64,000 bases of DNA from Timonella sp031979385 (GTDB taxonomy: Bacteria; Actinomycetota; Actinomycetes; Actinomycetales; Cellulomonadaceae). Position 1 is the first letter of the stretch. Every line of letters starts with the position of its first letter. Shown piece after piece: positions 52,462 through 61,752 of the stretch. Below the pieces are notes generated by a model. It saw only the letters and a list, made by a program, of their open reading frames with translations. It had not been told where the DNA came from and ran no database searches. A program made the position numbers and the translations under genes. The stretch lies in NCBI GenBank assembly GCA_031979385.1, contig DALZEF010000001.1, positions 191,485 through 255,484 of the forward strand, read 5' to 3'.

Positions 52462-54045
52462 GTGTCCCAGCCCAAGAAGACCCTCACCGTCGGCACGCCA
52501 TGGCGAGTGATTCTCCTTTTCACAGTGCCTCTCCTGATCGGCAATATCGTTCAGCAGATGTACCACGTCATCGACGCGGTGGTCGTGGGTCAATCGCTGG
52601 GTGTCAATTCCCTTGCCGCCGTTGGCGTGACGGGCTCGCTGCTGTTCCTGTTCATCGGATTCGCCTGGGGCATGACCTCCGGATTCGCGATCCCGACTGC
52701 CCAGGCATATGGCGGTGGCAACTATGCCGCAGTGCGACGTTCCGTCGCGGCTGGCACCATCCTGACCGCAGGCATCTCGCTACTGCTCACCGTCAGTGCG
52801 CCGCTCCTGGCAGAACCGCTGCTGCGTCTCATGCGCACCCCGACAGAACTGCTCCCAGAAGCAACCACGTTCGCGGTCATCAGTTTCCTTGGCGCTGCCT
52901 CGACCATGTTCTTCAACTACGTCTCCGCAATCATCCGCGCCATCGGTGACGCGCGCACCCCACTGATCTTCCTCATCGTGTCGTGCGTACTGAACATCGC
53001 GCTGGTCGTCCTGTTCGTCTCGATCATGGGCCACGGCGTTGGCGGTGCCGCGTTTGCGACAGTGCTCGCACAACTGGGTGCTGTGATCGGATGCTTCTGG
53101 TATCTCAAGGCCAAGCTTCCAGTTCTGCACGTGGAGCGGAAGGACTGGAAAGTCTCATACCAGGAACTCTCCCATCACCTGCGCATCGGCGTTCCCATGG
53201 GGTTCCAGGCATCGATCATCGCGATCGGAACCGTGGTAGTGCAGGTCAAACTCAATGAGATGGGTTCTGAGGCGGTTGCCGCCTACACTGCGGCAACTCG
53301 CGTGGACGGACTTGCCGTTGCGTTCCTTGCTTCCCTTGGCCTTGCTGTCTCAACGTTCGTTGCCCAAAACTACGGTGCACGCCAGTTCGGACGGATTCGC
53401 CAGGGCGTACGTCAGTCGCTCGTCATGGCGACCATCGGATCGATCGTTCTTGCTGTCACGTTGATCGCCGCTGGTAGCCCAATCGTGCGCATGTTCGTTG
53501 GCGATGCCGCAGAGAACGTGGTGTCGATGGCGCACTGGTACCTCGTGGTCAACGGCGTCCTCTACGTTGCTCTCGGCCTTCTGTTCGTGCTCCGCGGTGC
53601 TCTCCAAGGACTGGGACGCACTTTTGTGCCGATGATGACCGGCGTGACTGAACTCGTGGGCCGCGTTGGCGCTGCGATCATCCTTGGCTCGTACTTCGGA
53701 TTCTCCGGAATTGTGTGGGGTAACCCGATCGCGTGGATCGCTGCAGTTGTTCTGCTCTGGCCCGCGTGGCGCCGCGCGCTTAGGGATATCAGATCAGACG
53801 AACTCGCATTTGACCTCATCTCGACTGAGAACGCTCCGGTCGTTGCGGGCGTTAGCGAGGCCGAGCGAGCTGCGGCGGCAAGCATGACCCAGGCAGAGTC
53901 CGTAGTGGTGACGGATGCCTGCGAACCGGCTGCACTATATCCAGACGCCATATTGGCCGCCACGGCGGCAGAACCAGATGGTGTACCGCTGGATCTAGAG
54001 CAGTCAACCCCAAAGCGCGAGGCGTGCGGCGTCACGACCAACTAG
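52462..54045 (+). CDS. MATE family efflux transporter
   Basis: The 527-residue protein has about 12 transmembrane helices in two MatE halves: PWRVILLFTVPLLIGNIVQQMYHVIDAVVVGQSLGVNSLAAVGVTGSLLFL, then the second half from LRIGVPMGFQASIIAIGTVVVQVKLN. MATE proteins exchange Na+ or H+ for drugs or metabolites. A cytoplasmic tail of about 75 residues after the last helix is longer than usual and acidic. GTG start with CGGAG upstream. No regulator is adjacent. Confidence 0.94.
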   Translation: MSQPKKTLTVGTPWRVILLFTVPLLIGNIVQQMYHVIDAVVVGQSLGVNSLAAVGVTGSLLFLFIGFAWGMTSGFAIPTAQAYGGGNYAAVRRSVAAGTILTAGISLLLTVSAPLLAEPLLRLMRTPTELLPEATTFAVISFLGAASTMFFNYVSAIIRAIGDARTPLIFLIVSCVLNIALVVLFVSIMGHGVGGAAFATVLAQLGAVIGCFWYLKAKLPVLHVERKDWKVSYQELSHHLRIGVPMGFQASIIAIGTVVVQVKLNEMGSEAVAAYTAATRVDGLAVAFLASLGLAVSTFVAQNYGARQFGRIRQGVRQSLVMATIGSIVLAVTLIAAGSPIVRMFVGDAAENVVSMAHWYLVVNGVLYVALGLLFVLRGALQGLGRTFVPMMTGVTELVGRVGAAIILGSYFGFSGIVWGNPIAWIAAVVLLWPAWRRALRDIRSDELAFDLISTENAPVVAGVSEAERAAAASMTQAESVVVTDACEPAALYPDAILAATAAEPDGVPLDLEQSTPKREACGVTTN

Positions 54046-54176
54046 CGAGGAATCGGCTCGATACTCCGTCATCGACGTTCGGCTGGTGTACGAAGATGAT
54101 GTGAGTATCGTTTCTCATAGTGGCTGCGCCCCGTGTGGAAAGACCCGTTTGTGTGGGTTTTTCACTCGCGCTACGC

Positions 54177-54220
54177 AACGCCCACTGACTGTCGCATCAC
54201 AGTCAGTGGGCGTTCTTTTT
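54177..54220 (+). terminator. Intrinsic terminator downstream of the MATE gene
   Basis: Perfect 16-base arms (54177-54192 and 54199-54214) with a 6-base loop are followed by CTTTTT. This is one of the strongest terminators in the window and is 130 bp after the MATE stop. Confidence 0.85.
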
Positions 54221-55250
54221 GCGAAGCACCTGATCAGCGCGTGAATCTATAAGAGATTGTGGACAACGCACAAGAACCCAGCAGAAACTAGTAGTTTTCC
54301 TAGCAAGCGTTAAGCCTTTGATGTTACGCTGAATCAACATTTCGATGATCTACATCCTCCGCTCTGGAACATACTCTGGGCACAGGAGACACGATCCAAG
54401 GCTGTATTCCCGACGAGGTCGCTGGTACGGAATTCGTACAGTACCGGTCAGGAATGTAGCCTCGGCGACGATTGTTGAAAATGACGAGTTGCAATCCTGA
54501 CTCGTCGCCATATTCCAGCGGGTGTGCCGGGTTAGATCTCGGTGACTCGCTCAGTAGCGACTAGTTCGCTACGCGATAGAGGCCCCGGGCATATGCGGAA
54601 TCGTTTTCGCTCATCGATTTCGCTCAGTTTGGTTTGGCATGCCGCTTCCAATCGGTACTGGATGGTATGCCTGATACCAGGTTGGCTTCGGGGTCCTTGT
54701 CGTTCACGGAGAAGAATCTTTAGTCCGTTTTCACCCTAAAACGATGGTTATGCGTTTAACATATTTCTTGTCGCATTTTCAACGGTGTAAAGAATCCGGA
54801 ATGCCGGATGCGGAAAATGCGTACCTGTATAGAACCGTGATGACACGGGCTGAGCGGTATACCGACAACAATTTGGCACACCGCTCTGTAAGAGGTGTTT
54901 GCGCTGGCGATAGAATTGCAGCCCCGCTATTGTCGGGTGCAGGATAAGTGTGACCTGGGCCACATCTTATGGCCTGGGTGTCAGGTACAGAACTGTTCTT
55001 GGGGAGGAATCGTCCCAAATTTTGAAAAAAGTTGAGGAAATCTTCTCAAAGGTATCCACAAAACATGTGAAGTAGTGCATTATTAAAAATGCGTAGAGGA
55101 AGTGTTCAACTTCTAAGACGTAGGAGACGATTAGTCTACTGACGAGTCAACTGAGCGCCGGTACCGCTCAGTTCCGCACCACCGTAGCTGGCGGATTTTT
55201 CGCTCATTGAAGTCAGATACGTTGAGGTGTATGCGTGTGAACTCGCAATG

Positions 55251-55290
55251 ATCGCCCCGCAGTCCTTGGGCTGCGGGGCGATTGTGTTTT
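55251..55290 (+). terminator. Terminator-like hairpin in the gene-poor region
   Basis: Perfect 12-base GC-rich arms (55251-55262 and 55271-55282), 8-base loop, followed by TGTGTTTT. It implies an unannotated transcript reading rightward towards it. Confidence 0.6.
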
Positions 55291-55727
55291 CCAACTGAAA
55301 CCCTCCGATTTGGGCACAATCGGCGGTGAACGGGTGCCGTGTTCCTGGTCTCATCGACTTTGATTGACGACGAGATGCCTGGGTTCCCAGAGGTGATTGG
55401 TCCTCGGCGGGCTGGGTGAGTACAGCGCCGCTTGCGGTGCTGGCACAACGCGAACGCACTGTGAGGGGGCCTATATGTCCACATTTTGAGAGAACTGCAC
55501 GAAGCTCGAACCGTGAACGGGCACAGGTGTTGTGAGGCGCAAAAACATGCGGCTGAACAGCGCGAAGAACAAGGAAATTCGTGTGGGACGCTCACTTAGG
55601 GAATGGTCACGAGAAGGTTACAATTTTGCGCGGGTCTGCTTTTCATAACTGAGTCAAAAAACTGGGACAAACTCAGTCAAACCTGTATCAGTTCTCTCAA
55701 GAAAACCCCAATCCACGCTTGAAATTC

Positions 55728-56627
55728 TCACTGAAACCGTGACCGATATGAGGACGGTGAGTGGCCGTGAGTACGAGCAAACTGACGCGAGAAGTACAGG
55801 GGGTCGTCGTACCCACAGTGCGTTGCGATCTCAGCGATCGGTATCTCCGTCGTCGCCAGAAGTTCCCTGGCGCGTGCCAGGCGGAGATCGTTTTGATAGC
55901 GCAGCGGCGGTACTCCCACCCGCTGCTTGAATAGTGCCGAGAACTGTGAGGTGCTTAGTTCAGCGAGTGCGGCAAGCTCCTCGACAGAAACCCGCTCCGG
56001 GCTGATCCTTTGCAGGTGTTCGAGTGCCATGTCAACGGCGTCTATGGAGTCGCTCGTTGGTCGTTTGCCCGCAGAGATGACGTGGGTGAGTACGTGCCAA
56101 GCGGCTCCCGATGCGCGCACTAATCCACCATTTGTGGAGGTGTCGAGCGCCTCGATGACCTGGGCGGTCAGTGCCGCTATCGCGGCGGTGTCCCTGAGAT
56201 GTGCAACATAGCCGTCAATGATGCTGATCGCGGAGGCAAATAGTTCGTCCGCATCGGGACCAACCGTATGGAACCACCAGAGTGTCCATGGATCGTCTTG
56301 ATCGGCTCGGTATTCGTGGGGTAGCCCAGCAGGCAGTAGTACAGCGTCGCCCTTGGTGATGTTCGTTCTTCCTGCGGGCGTGTGGACGTGACCGCTGCCA
56401 GCTGTGCATATCAAGAAGATGTGCTCTCGTGCTCCTTCGGGACGCTCGCACTCGTGGCGATGAGCGTGTGGAAAGAAGCCGGCGTCGGTGACCAATAGTT
56501 GTTTTGTCACAGGTTGTTTCAGTGCCGCCTGCACGGCTGGCTCGGGAACTACGGAAAATCGGGTTTCAGTAAATCTGTCATCAGAGGCTGCGCCTGGCAC
56601 AGTCGGCGTTTCGTCCATATACGGCAT
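55728..56627 (-). CDS. AraC family transcriptional regulator
   Basis: The 299-residue regulator has an N-terminal cupin-type ligand domain (HAHRHECERPEGAREHIFLICTAGSGHVHTPAGRTNITKGDAVLLPAGLPHEY) and a C-terminal double helix-turn-helix: SVEELAALAELSTSQFSALFKQRVGVPPLRYQNDLRLARARELLATTEIPIAEIATHCGYDDPLYFSRQFARTHGHSPSSYR. The signature is the usual AraC/XylS one. It is divergent from a MalEFG-type importer, so it most likely activates those genes in response to a sugar. Confidence 0.93.
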   Translation of the reverse strand: MPYMDETPTVPGAASDDRFTETRFSVVPEPAVQAALKQPVTKQLLVTDAGFFPHAHRHECERPEGAREHIFLICTAGSGHVHTPAGRTNITKGDAVLLPAGLPHEYRADQDDPWTLWWFHTVGPDADELFASAISIIDGYVAHLRDTAAIAALTAQVIEALDTSTNGGLVRASGAAWHVLTHVISAGKRPTSDSIDAVDMALEHLQRISPERVSVEELAALAELSTSQFSALFKQRVGVPPLRYQNDLRLARARELLATTEIPIAEIATHCGYDDPLYFSRQFARTHGHSPSSYRSRFQ

Positions 56628-56878
56628 CGAATCACTGCGCGTAGTCTTTCGTCAACCAGTTGAAATCAACCCCAATGGTCAATACGAGTTCACCGTATGG
56701 TCCAGTTTGTACAACGATGTAGAAATGTGTTGTGCTCTGCCATGCGAACCACGTGTCCCAGGACAGGTGCTGAACCACAACTCATCGGCACCAGTGATGG
56801 CTCGTAGAAAATCACCACGGGCGCTCGACACTGCACGCAGTGGAAGGCGCCACACCACGAGACACAACGGAGAGAATC

Positions 56879-58120
56879 GTGAAAAAGATTAGTCCCTGGA
56901 TCGCAGCAGCGACCGCTGCAGTCCTCCTCGCGTCATGCTCAAGCGGCGGAAACGGTACCGAGCCAAGTGCAACCCCAAGCGCATCAGACACCTCAAGCGC
57001 GACAACCGAGGACAAGGAACCTGTAACCCTTGTCGTGTGGGAATCCCCAGACGGGCACGACGAGGTCATCAAGCAGGCGGGTGAGGCGTACACCGCGAAG
57101 AACCCCCACGTCACCATCGAGTACAAGGCGGTCGAACTCGGAGACGCCAAGAACCAAATCGCACTCGATGGTCCGGCAGGTGTCGGTGCTGACGTATTCG
57201 CCGCACCATCGGACAACGCCGGTGACCTCGCAGCAGCCGGACACATTCTGGCAATCGCGAACCCTGACGCACTCAAGGGTGAACTGGTTGAGGCAGCAAT
57301 CGCGAACGCAACCTCGGGTGGAACCCTCTACGGCGTCCCCGTCACCGTGGACACCTATGCGCTGTTCTACAACAAGGACCTCATCGAGGAACCTCCAACC
57401 ACGTGGGAAGGCGTCATCGAGTTCTCCAAGGAGTTCAACGCCGAGAACTCTGGCAAGTACGGCTTTGTGATGCAGCCAAACTTCTACTACACCGCACCAT
57501 TCCTCTTCGGAGGTGATTCACTACTGTTCGGTGACTCTGGTTCAGACCCTGAAACCCCAAACACCAACTCTGAAGCTGCAATTGCAGGCATGGAAGAACT
57601 CGTAGCACTCCGCGAAGTCCTGGACGTGGCAGCAGACGACCTCGACACCGCAACCGTCGACGCACTGTTCTCCGGTGGGCAGGCTGCCATGCATGTCTCC
57701 GGTCCATGGAACATCAGCGTTTTCGATGAGGCTGGAGTCAACTACGGTATCGCTCCATTGCCAGCACGTGCAGGCAGCGACAACCCATCGGGCGGTTTCT
57801 CCAACTCGCGCACCATGTATGTCTCCGCGTACTCCAAGCACCCGGAGGAAGCACAGGACTTTGCAGCGTTCCTCGCATCCCCTGAGATGTTGAGCCTCGC
57901 ATACGGCCTCACCGGTTCCATCCCAGCGGCAGAGATCCAGATCGACAGCGAAGCCACCCTTGGAATAGTCAAGCAGGGTGAGTACGCCTTCCCAACCCCG
58001 GCAATCCCTGAAATGGGAGCAGTGTGGGCAGCAATGGACGCGGCTGTGGCCAACATCTGGAACGGTGCAGACATCAAGAAGGAACTCGACGCAGCCACCG
58101 AGGTCATTCTCAACCAGTAG
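56879..58120 (+). CDS. Sugar ABC transporter substrate-binding lipoprotein (MalE-like)
   Basis: From the GTG at 56879, with GGAGAG upstream, there are 413 residues: a lipoprotein signal with lipobox LLASC, a Ser/Thr/Glu-rich linker, then the MalE fold (VTLVVWESPDGHDEVIKQAGEAY, GVPVTVDTYALFYNKDLIEEPPTTWEGVIEF, GGQAAMHVSGPWNISVF). Its pattern is closest to maltose or maltodextrin binding proteins. It is the first gene of an importer operon. Ligand identity is inferred only; no ATPase gene is encoded here, so a shared MsiK-type ATPase elsewhere is probable. Confidence 0.93.
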   Translation: MKKISPWIAAATAAVLLASCSSGGNGTEPSATPSASDTSSATTEDKEPVTLVVWESPDGHDEVIKQAGEAYTAKNPHVTIEYKAVELGDAKNQIALDGPAGVGADVFAAPSDNAGDLAAAGHILAIANPDALKGELVEAAIANATSGGTLYGVPVTVDTYALFYNKDLIEEPPTTWEGVIEFSKEFNAENSGKYGFVMQPNFYYTAPFLFGGDSLLFGDSGSDPETPNTNSEAAIAGMEELVALREVLDVAADDLDTATVDALFSGGQAAMHVSGPWNISVFDEAGVNYGIAPLPARAGSDNPSGGFSNSRTMYVSAYSKHPEEAQDFAAFLASPEMLSLAYGLTGSIPAAEIQIDSEATLGIVKQGEYAFPTPAIPEMGAVWAAMDAAVANIWNGADIKKELDAATEVILNQ

Positions 58121-58204
58121 TAGTCGTGCCCGGCCCGGCTCCCTGGCCTGGAGCGCCGTCCCACGCGTGTGGGGCGGCGCTCCAACCCCACGAAAGGAAC
58201 ATGG

Positions 58205-59617
58205 ATGACTGCAATGTCGTCTCACCCCGCACCGAAACCATCGCGGGCGCCCTCGTCTCAAGTGCCTAGCAAAGGCCCAGCGAAGGGCTCAACGCCAACC
58301 CCAACGATCATCAGGGGTGCGAGTAAAGAGGACCGTGACCTCACCCGGTTGCTGGCCATACTCTTTATGGGCCTTGCCCATCTGACGGTCCTCCGACAGC
58401 GGGTGAAGGGCGCCTTCTTCGCCCTCATCGAGGTGTTGTTCATCCTCGCGATCCCATCGCTGGTCCAGCGCCTGAGCAATCTCGTCACGTTGGGTGAGCA
58501 GAACCCGTCCGTCCCGGTCATGGAACGGGACAACTCGATGTTCATGCTCATCGACGGTGTCCTTGGGGTGGCGGTCATCCTCGTGTTCGCGACCATTTAC
58601 GCGATCTCGGTCCGGAGCGCCCTCCAAGATGCGGACGCTCTCGCGCTGCGTCCGGCCCCGACCGCACGCCAGCAGGTCGAAAGCATCACCTCACGAGCGT
58701 TCCCGACCATCGGCCTGATGCCGATGCTCGGTCTGATCCTGTTCTTTGTCGTGGTGCCGCTCGTATTCTCAGCGGCCGTCGCATTCACCAACTACTCGGC
58801 ACCCAACAACATCCCACCGGCAAACACCGTGGACTGGGTGGGCCTCGAAACCTTCAAGGACCTGCTCGGCGGGAATGCCCTGTGGACAGGTGCACTCGTG
58901 CGCGTGTTCGGATGGACCCTCGTCTGGGCCATCGCAGCAACGATCACCTGCTACTTCGGGGGAATGCTGATTGCGGTCATCCTGCAAGAGTCGAAGATTC
59001 GCATCAAGCCTGTCTTCCGGGCGATCTTCATCCTCCCGTACGCGGTGCCAGCGGTCATCACGATGCTGGTATGGCGCAATATGCTCAACGGAGCGTTCGG
59101 GGCAGTCAACAAGGTACTCCTGGACTGGGGCATCATCGACGCAGCCATTCCGTGGCTCTCAGACCCGTTGCTCGCAAAGTTCGTGGCAGTAGCCATCAAC
59201 CTGTGGGCCGGGTTCCCATACTTCATGCTGCTCACCCTTGGGGCGATGACAGCGATCTCGCCGGACATCAAGGAAGCCGCAGAGCTCGACGGCGCATCCA
59301 AGGTGCAACAGTTCCGTCGCATCACGCTTCCGCTCGTGCTCTACCAAACGGCTCCACTGCTCATCATGTCCTTTGCCGCGAACTTCAATAACTTCGGCGC
59401 GATCTTCTTCCTCACGGGTGGTGGCCCAACCGTCTCCGACACCACGCAGACGGGTGCCGGCGGCACGGACATCATGGTCACGTGGATCTACTCACTGACG
59501 ATCGATCTACAGAAGTACAACTACGGTGCAGCGCTCGCGGTCATGATCTTCCTTGTCCTCGCACCAGTCGCGATCATGCAGTTCCGTCGCACGAAGTCCT
59601 TTAAGGGGGAATTGTGA
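58205..59617 (+). CDS. Sugar ABC transporter permease (MalF-like)
   Basis: From the ATG at 58205 with AAAGGAAC upstream the protein has 470 residues. A disordered N-terminus is followed by extra helices (LLAILFMGLAHLTVL, ALIEVLFILAIPSLVQ, GVLGVAVILVFATIYAI) before the core permease, as in MalF-type proteins. The core EAA loop reads EAAELDGASKVQQFRRITLPLVLYQ at about residues 358-382. A permease ending in FKGEL is followed by the MalG-like gene, with which it overlaps by 4 bases. Confidence 0.94.
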   Translation: MTAMSSHPAPKPSRAPSSQVPSKGPAKGSTPTPTIIRGASKEDRDLTRLLAILFMGLAHLTVLRQRVKGAFFALIEVLFILAIPSLVQRLSNLVTLGEQNPSVPVMERDNSMFMLIDGVLGVAVILVFATIYAISVRSALQDADALALRPAPTARQQVESITSRAFPTIGLMPMLGLILFFVVVPLVFSAAVAFTNYSAPNNIPPANTVDWVGLETFKDLLGGNALWTGALVRVFGWTLVWAIAATITCYFGGMLIAVILQESKIRIKPVFRAIFILPYAVPAVITMLVWRNMLNGAFGAVNKVLLDWGIIDAAIPWLSDPLLAKFVAVAINLWAGFPYFMLLTLGAMTAISPDIKEAAELDGASKVQQFRRITLPLVLYQTAPLLIMSFAANFNNFGAIFFLTGGGPTVSDTTQTGAGGTDIMVTWIYSLTIDLQKYNYGAALAVMIFLVLAPVAIMQFRRTKSFKGEL

Positions 59618-60456
59618 GCCGTCAAAAGTTTGCCTCGATCGTATGGAATGCGGTCATCTTCCTTGGGCTGGTTCTGGTGTCGGTCGTTGTCCTGTGGCCG
59701 ATCCTGTACACGGTGTCGAGCGCGTTTGCGCCGGGCAATTCGATTGCAGCGCTCTCGCCGATTCCGTTTGCCTCAGGGTTTACCGCGAGCCACTTCGGCT
59801 ACCTGTTCAGCAGTACGCTGTTCTTTCGGTGGTTCCTGAACTCGTTGATCATCGCGTTGTCGGTGTCTGCGGGCACGCTGCTGTTCGCCTCGGTCGCGGC
59901 GTATATCTTCTCCCGCTTCAACTTCGTGTTCAAGAAGGGTCTGCTCACGACCATGTTGGTGCTGCAGATCTTCCCATCATTCGTGGGCATGATTGCGATC
60001 TACGTGATCCTGCTGCGCATCGATGCCCTGGACACGCTGTGGGGCCTGATTCTGGTGTATTTGGCGGGAAACATGCCATACCAGATGTGGATGGTCAAGA
60101 GCTACATGGACAACATTCCGCGTGGCCTCGATGAGGCTGCCCGGTTGGACGGCGCATCGCACCTGCGCGTGTACCTGCAAATCATCTTGCCGGTGGCTCG
60201 TCCGATTCTGGTGTTCCTTGCGGTGACCACGTTCGCTGCTCCGTGGATGGACTTCATCTTCCCCAAGCTCGTGCTGCGCAGTCCTGAACAGCAGACCCTG
60301 GCGCTTGGTCTGATCAGTTTCGTGTCGGATAAGAACTCGGACTTCACCACGTTCGCGGCCGGTGCGATCACGGTTGCGATTCCGTTCATGATCTTCTTCC
60401 TTGCAACTCAGAAATCTTTGATCTCCTCGCTTTCGAGCGGTGCGCTCAAGGAGTAG
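59614..60456 (+). CDS. Sugar ABC transporter permease (MalG-like)
   Basis: The 280-residue permease has six helices and the EAA loop DEAARLDGASHLRVYLQIILPVARPILVF at about 172-200. GTG start overlapping the MalF-like stop by 4 bases. With MalE-like and MalF-like proteins it makes a CUT1 importer for an oligosaccharide. The stop is followed by a strong terminator. Confidence 0.94.
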   Translation: MSRQKFASIVWNAVIFLGLVLVSVVVLWPILYTVSSAFAPGNSIAALSPIPFASGFTASHFGYLFSSTLFFRWFLNSLIIALSVSAGTLLFASVAAYIFSRFNFVFKKGLLTTMLVLQIFPSFVGMIAIYVILLRIDALDTLWGLILVYLAGNMPYQMWMVKSYMDNIPRGLDEAARLDGASHLRVYLQIILPVARPILVFLAVTTFAAPWMDFIFPKLVLRSPEQQTLALGLISFVSDKNSDFTTFAAGAITVAIPFMIFFLATQKSLISSLSSGALKE

Positions 60457-60509
60457 TCGACCGGTACGCGATGTGCGTGCCAACGCGCGCTGATCGCAGC
60501 CTGTGCCGT

Positions 60510-60576
60510 ATCGTCGGCAATTTTTAGGGGGCCAGTTCACAGAACTGGCCCCCTTGTCGTGCTCATTGCCGACGAT
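60510..60576. terminator. Terminator hairpin flanked by inverted TCGTCGGCAAT motifs
   Basis: The hairpin has perfect 12-base arms (60527-60538 and 60542-60553) and a 3-base loop. Outside it, ATCGTCGGCAAT (60510-60521) and its reverse complement (60565-60576) form a second, outer pairing. It follows the MalG-like gene. Confidence 0.75.
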
Positions 60577-60700
60577 CCGGCCACCATGTGGTGTCGGGCT
60601 GCGGTGGACGGTGGATGCGTTGTGTTGCCGTGGAAGTGAGGGGCGTGGACGTAGGCTGGATGCTGAGCCTCCTATCCCGCAGTGCGGGGCCACATCTTGA

Positions 60701-60898
60701 AAAGAATCGTCTCATGATCCACCGCGTTACCGCCCACACGACTGTGGGCGTCCGTCCGCTGCCGCTGGGCCGATTGCCGTGGGTGCACTGCACGATGCCA
60801 CCGGATCGTGGGTCCCAGCGCTCACCGCGCTGGCGGGTGTCCTTGGCGTCCTGGTGGTGGTTGGCTACCATTCCGGGCGTGATCGTTACGTCGACTAG
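60701..60898 (+). pseudogene. C-terminal remnant of an MFS transporter (CynX/NimT type)
   Basis: A frame without a normal start reads PIAVGALHDATGSWVPALTALAGVLGVLVVVGYHSGRDRYVD before a stop at 60898. The GALHDATGSW-P segment and the terminal GRDRYV are typical of the last helices of CynX/NimT-type MFS exporters. Upstream is an in-frame TGA at 60698-60700. The rest of the gene is gone. Confidence 0.6.
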
Positions 60899-60914
60899 GT
60901 GTCCGTTCTTGGCG

Positions 60915-61688
60915 TTACGCGCTGGGGAGCGTCAGGATCTCGGCTCCATTCTCGGTGATGGCAACCGTGTGTTCGCTGTGCGCAGTGCGTGCGCCGGTTT
61001 CGCTGCGGAGGGTCCAGCCATCCGCGTCCGTCACGAGACGATCCGTGTCGGCCACGATCCATGGTTCGAGCGCGAGCAACAGGCCGGGTCGAAGTGCGAA
61101 TCCGCGTCCGGGTTGGCCATCATTGGGTACGTGTGGATCCTGATGCATCGTGGAACCGATGCCGTGACCGCCAAAATCAAGGTTGATCTGGTATCCAGCG
61201 CGGGAAAGAACCTGACCTATCGCATGCGAGATGTCACCGATGCGATTGCCTGGCCGGGCGGCGTCGATAGCGGCAGCGAGGGCCTTCTCCGTGGTGTCGA
61301 TCATGCGCAGGTCTTCAGGTGCTGCTCGTGTGCCGATCACAAAACTGATGGCCGCGTCAGCAGCGATGCCGTTCTTTGACACCGCGAGGTCGAGGGTCAG
61401 CAGGTCGCCGTCCTTGAGTTGGTAGTCGAAGGGCTTGCCGTGCAGCACTGCATCATTGACCGACGTGCAGATGTAGTGGCCAAACGGGCCACGCCCAAAG
61501 GATGGCGCGTAGTCCACGTAGCAGGAATCAGCGTTCGCGCTCTGGATCATCACTTTGGTCCACTGGTCTATTTCCAGCAGGTTCGTGCCCACTCGGCAGC
61601 GGTTCCTGAGGGTGTGCAGAATATTTGCGACAAGTCGGCCCGATTCCCGGGCACGCTCGACTTCGCCCGCGGTCAGTATCTCGATCAT
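60915..61688 (-). CDS. map: Type I methionine aminopeptidase
   Basis: The 257-residue metalloprotease has the pita-bread fold: the conserved CTSVNDAVLHGKP, DGDLLTLDLAVSKNGIAADAAISFVIG with the metal-binding aspartates, GHGIGSTMHQDPHVPNDG with the catalytic histidine, and LEPWIV. It removes N-terminal methionine. As it lies away from the secY-map-infA cluster, it may be a second copy. It is divergent from the XRE gene, sharing a promoter region with a palindrome. Confidence 0.92.
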   Translation of the reverse strand: MIEILTAGEVERARESGRLVANILHTLRNRCRVGTNLLEIDQWTKVMIQSANADSCYVDYAPSFGRGPFGHYICTSVNDAVLHGKPFDYQLKDGDLLTLDLAVSKNGIAADAAISFVIGTRAAPEDLRMIDTTEKALAAAIDAARPGNRIGDISHAIGQVLSRAGYQINLDFGGHGIGSTMHQDPHVPNDGQPGRGFALRPGLLLALEPWIVADTDRLVTDADGWTLRSETGARTAHSEHTVAITENGAEILTLPSA

Positions 61689-61716
61689 GCTGCATCCTTC
61701 CGTACTGCCAATAACT

Positions 61717-61740
61717 ATACCGGTAATAATATGCCGGTAT
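61717..61740. promoter_or_regulatory. Operator-like dyad in the map/XRE divergent region
   Basis: ATACCGG-N10-CCGGTAT is a perfect 7-base dyad centred between the divergent map and XRE start codons. It is the expected position for autoregulation by the XRE protein. Confidence 0.6.
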
Positions 61741-61752
61741 TAGAATGGGTTC

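Larger units (their letters stand above)
54046..55727. other. Gene-poor 1.7 kb region
   Basis: No convincing gene was found on either strand. The DNA is visibly more AT-rich than the flanks, with several hairpins (54177-54214; 54483-54506; 54555-54573; 55251-55282) and scattered short protein-like frames without starts. It may be decayed sequence, a regulatory region or the home of small RNAs. Confidence 0.6.

Noticed and set aside
54542..54739. 65-codon frame and a second short frame (VNDKDPEANL) opposite it
   Set aside because: Both look partly protein-like but lack starts, ribosome sites and any family.
55134..55206. Small peptide frame TSQLSAGTAQFRTTVAGGFFAH as a possible bacteriocin precursor
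   Set aside because: It has no start codon in frame and no modification or transport genes nearby.
55131..55595. 154-codon minus-strand frame in the gene-poor region
   Set aside because: Rich in Cys, His, Arg and Ser with no domain pattern, and it runs through a strong terminator-like hairpin; typical of a chance frame.
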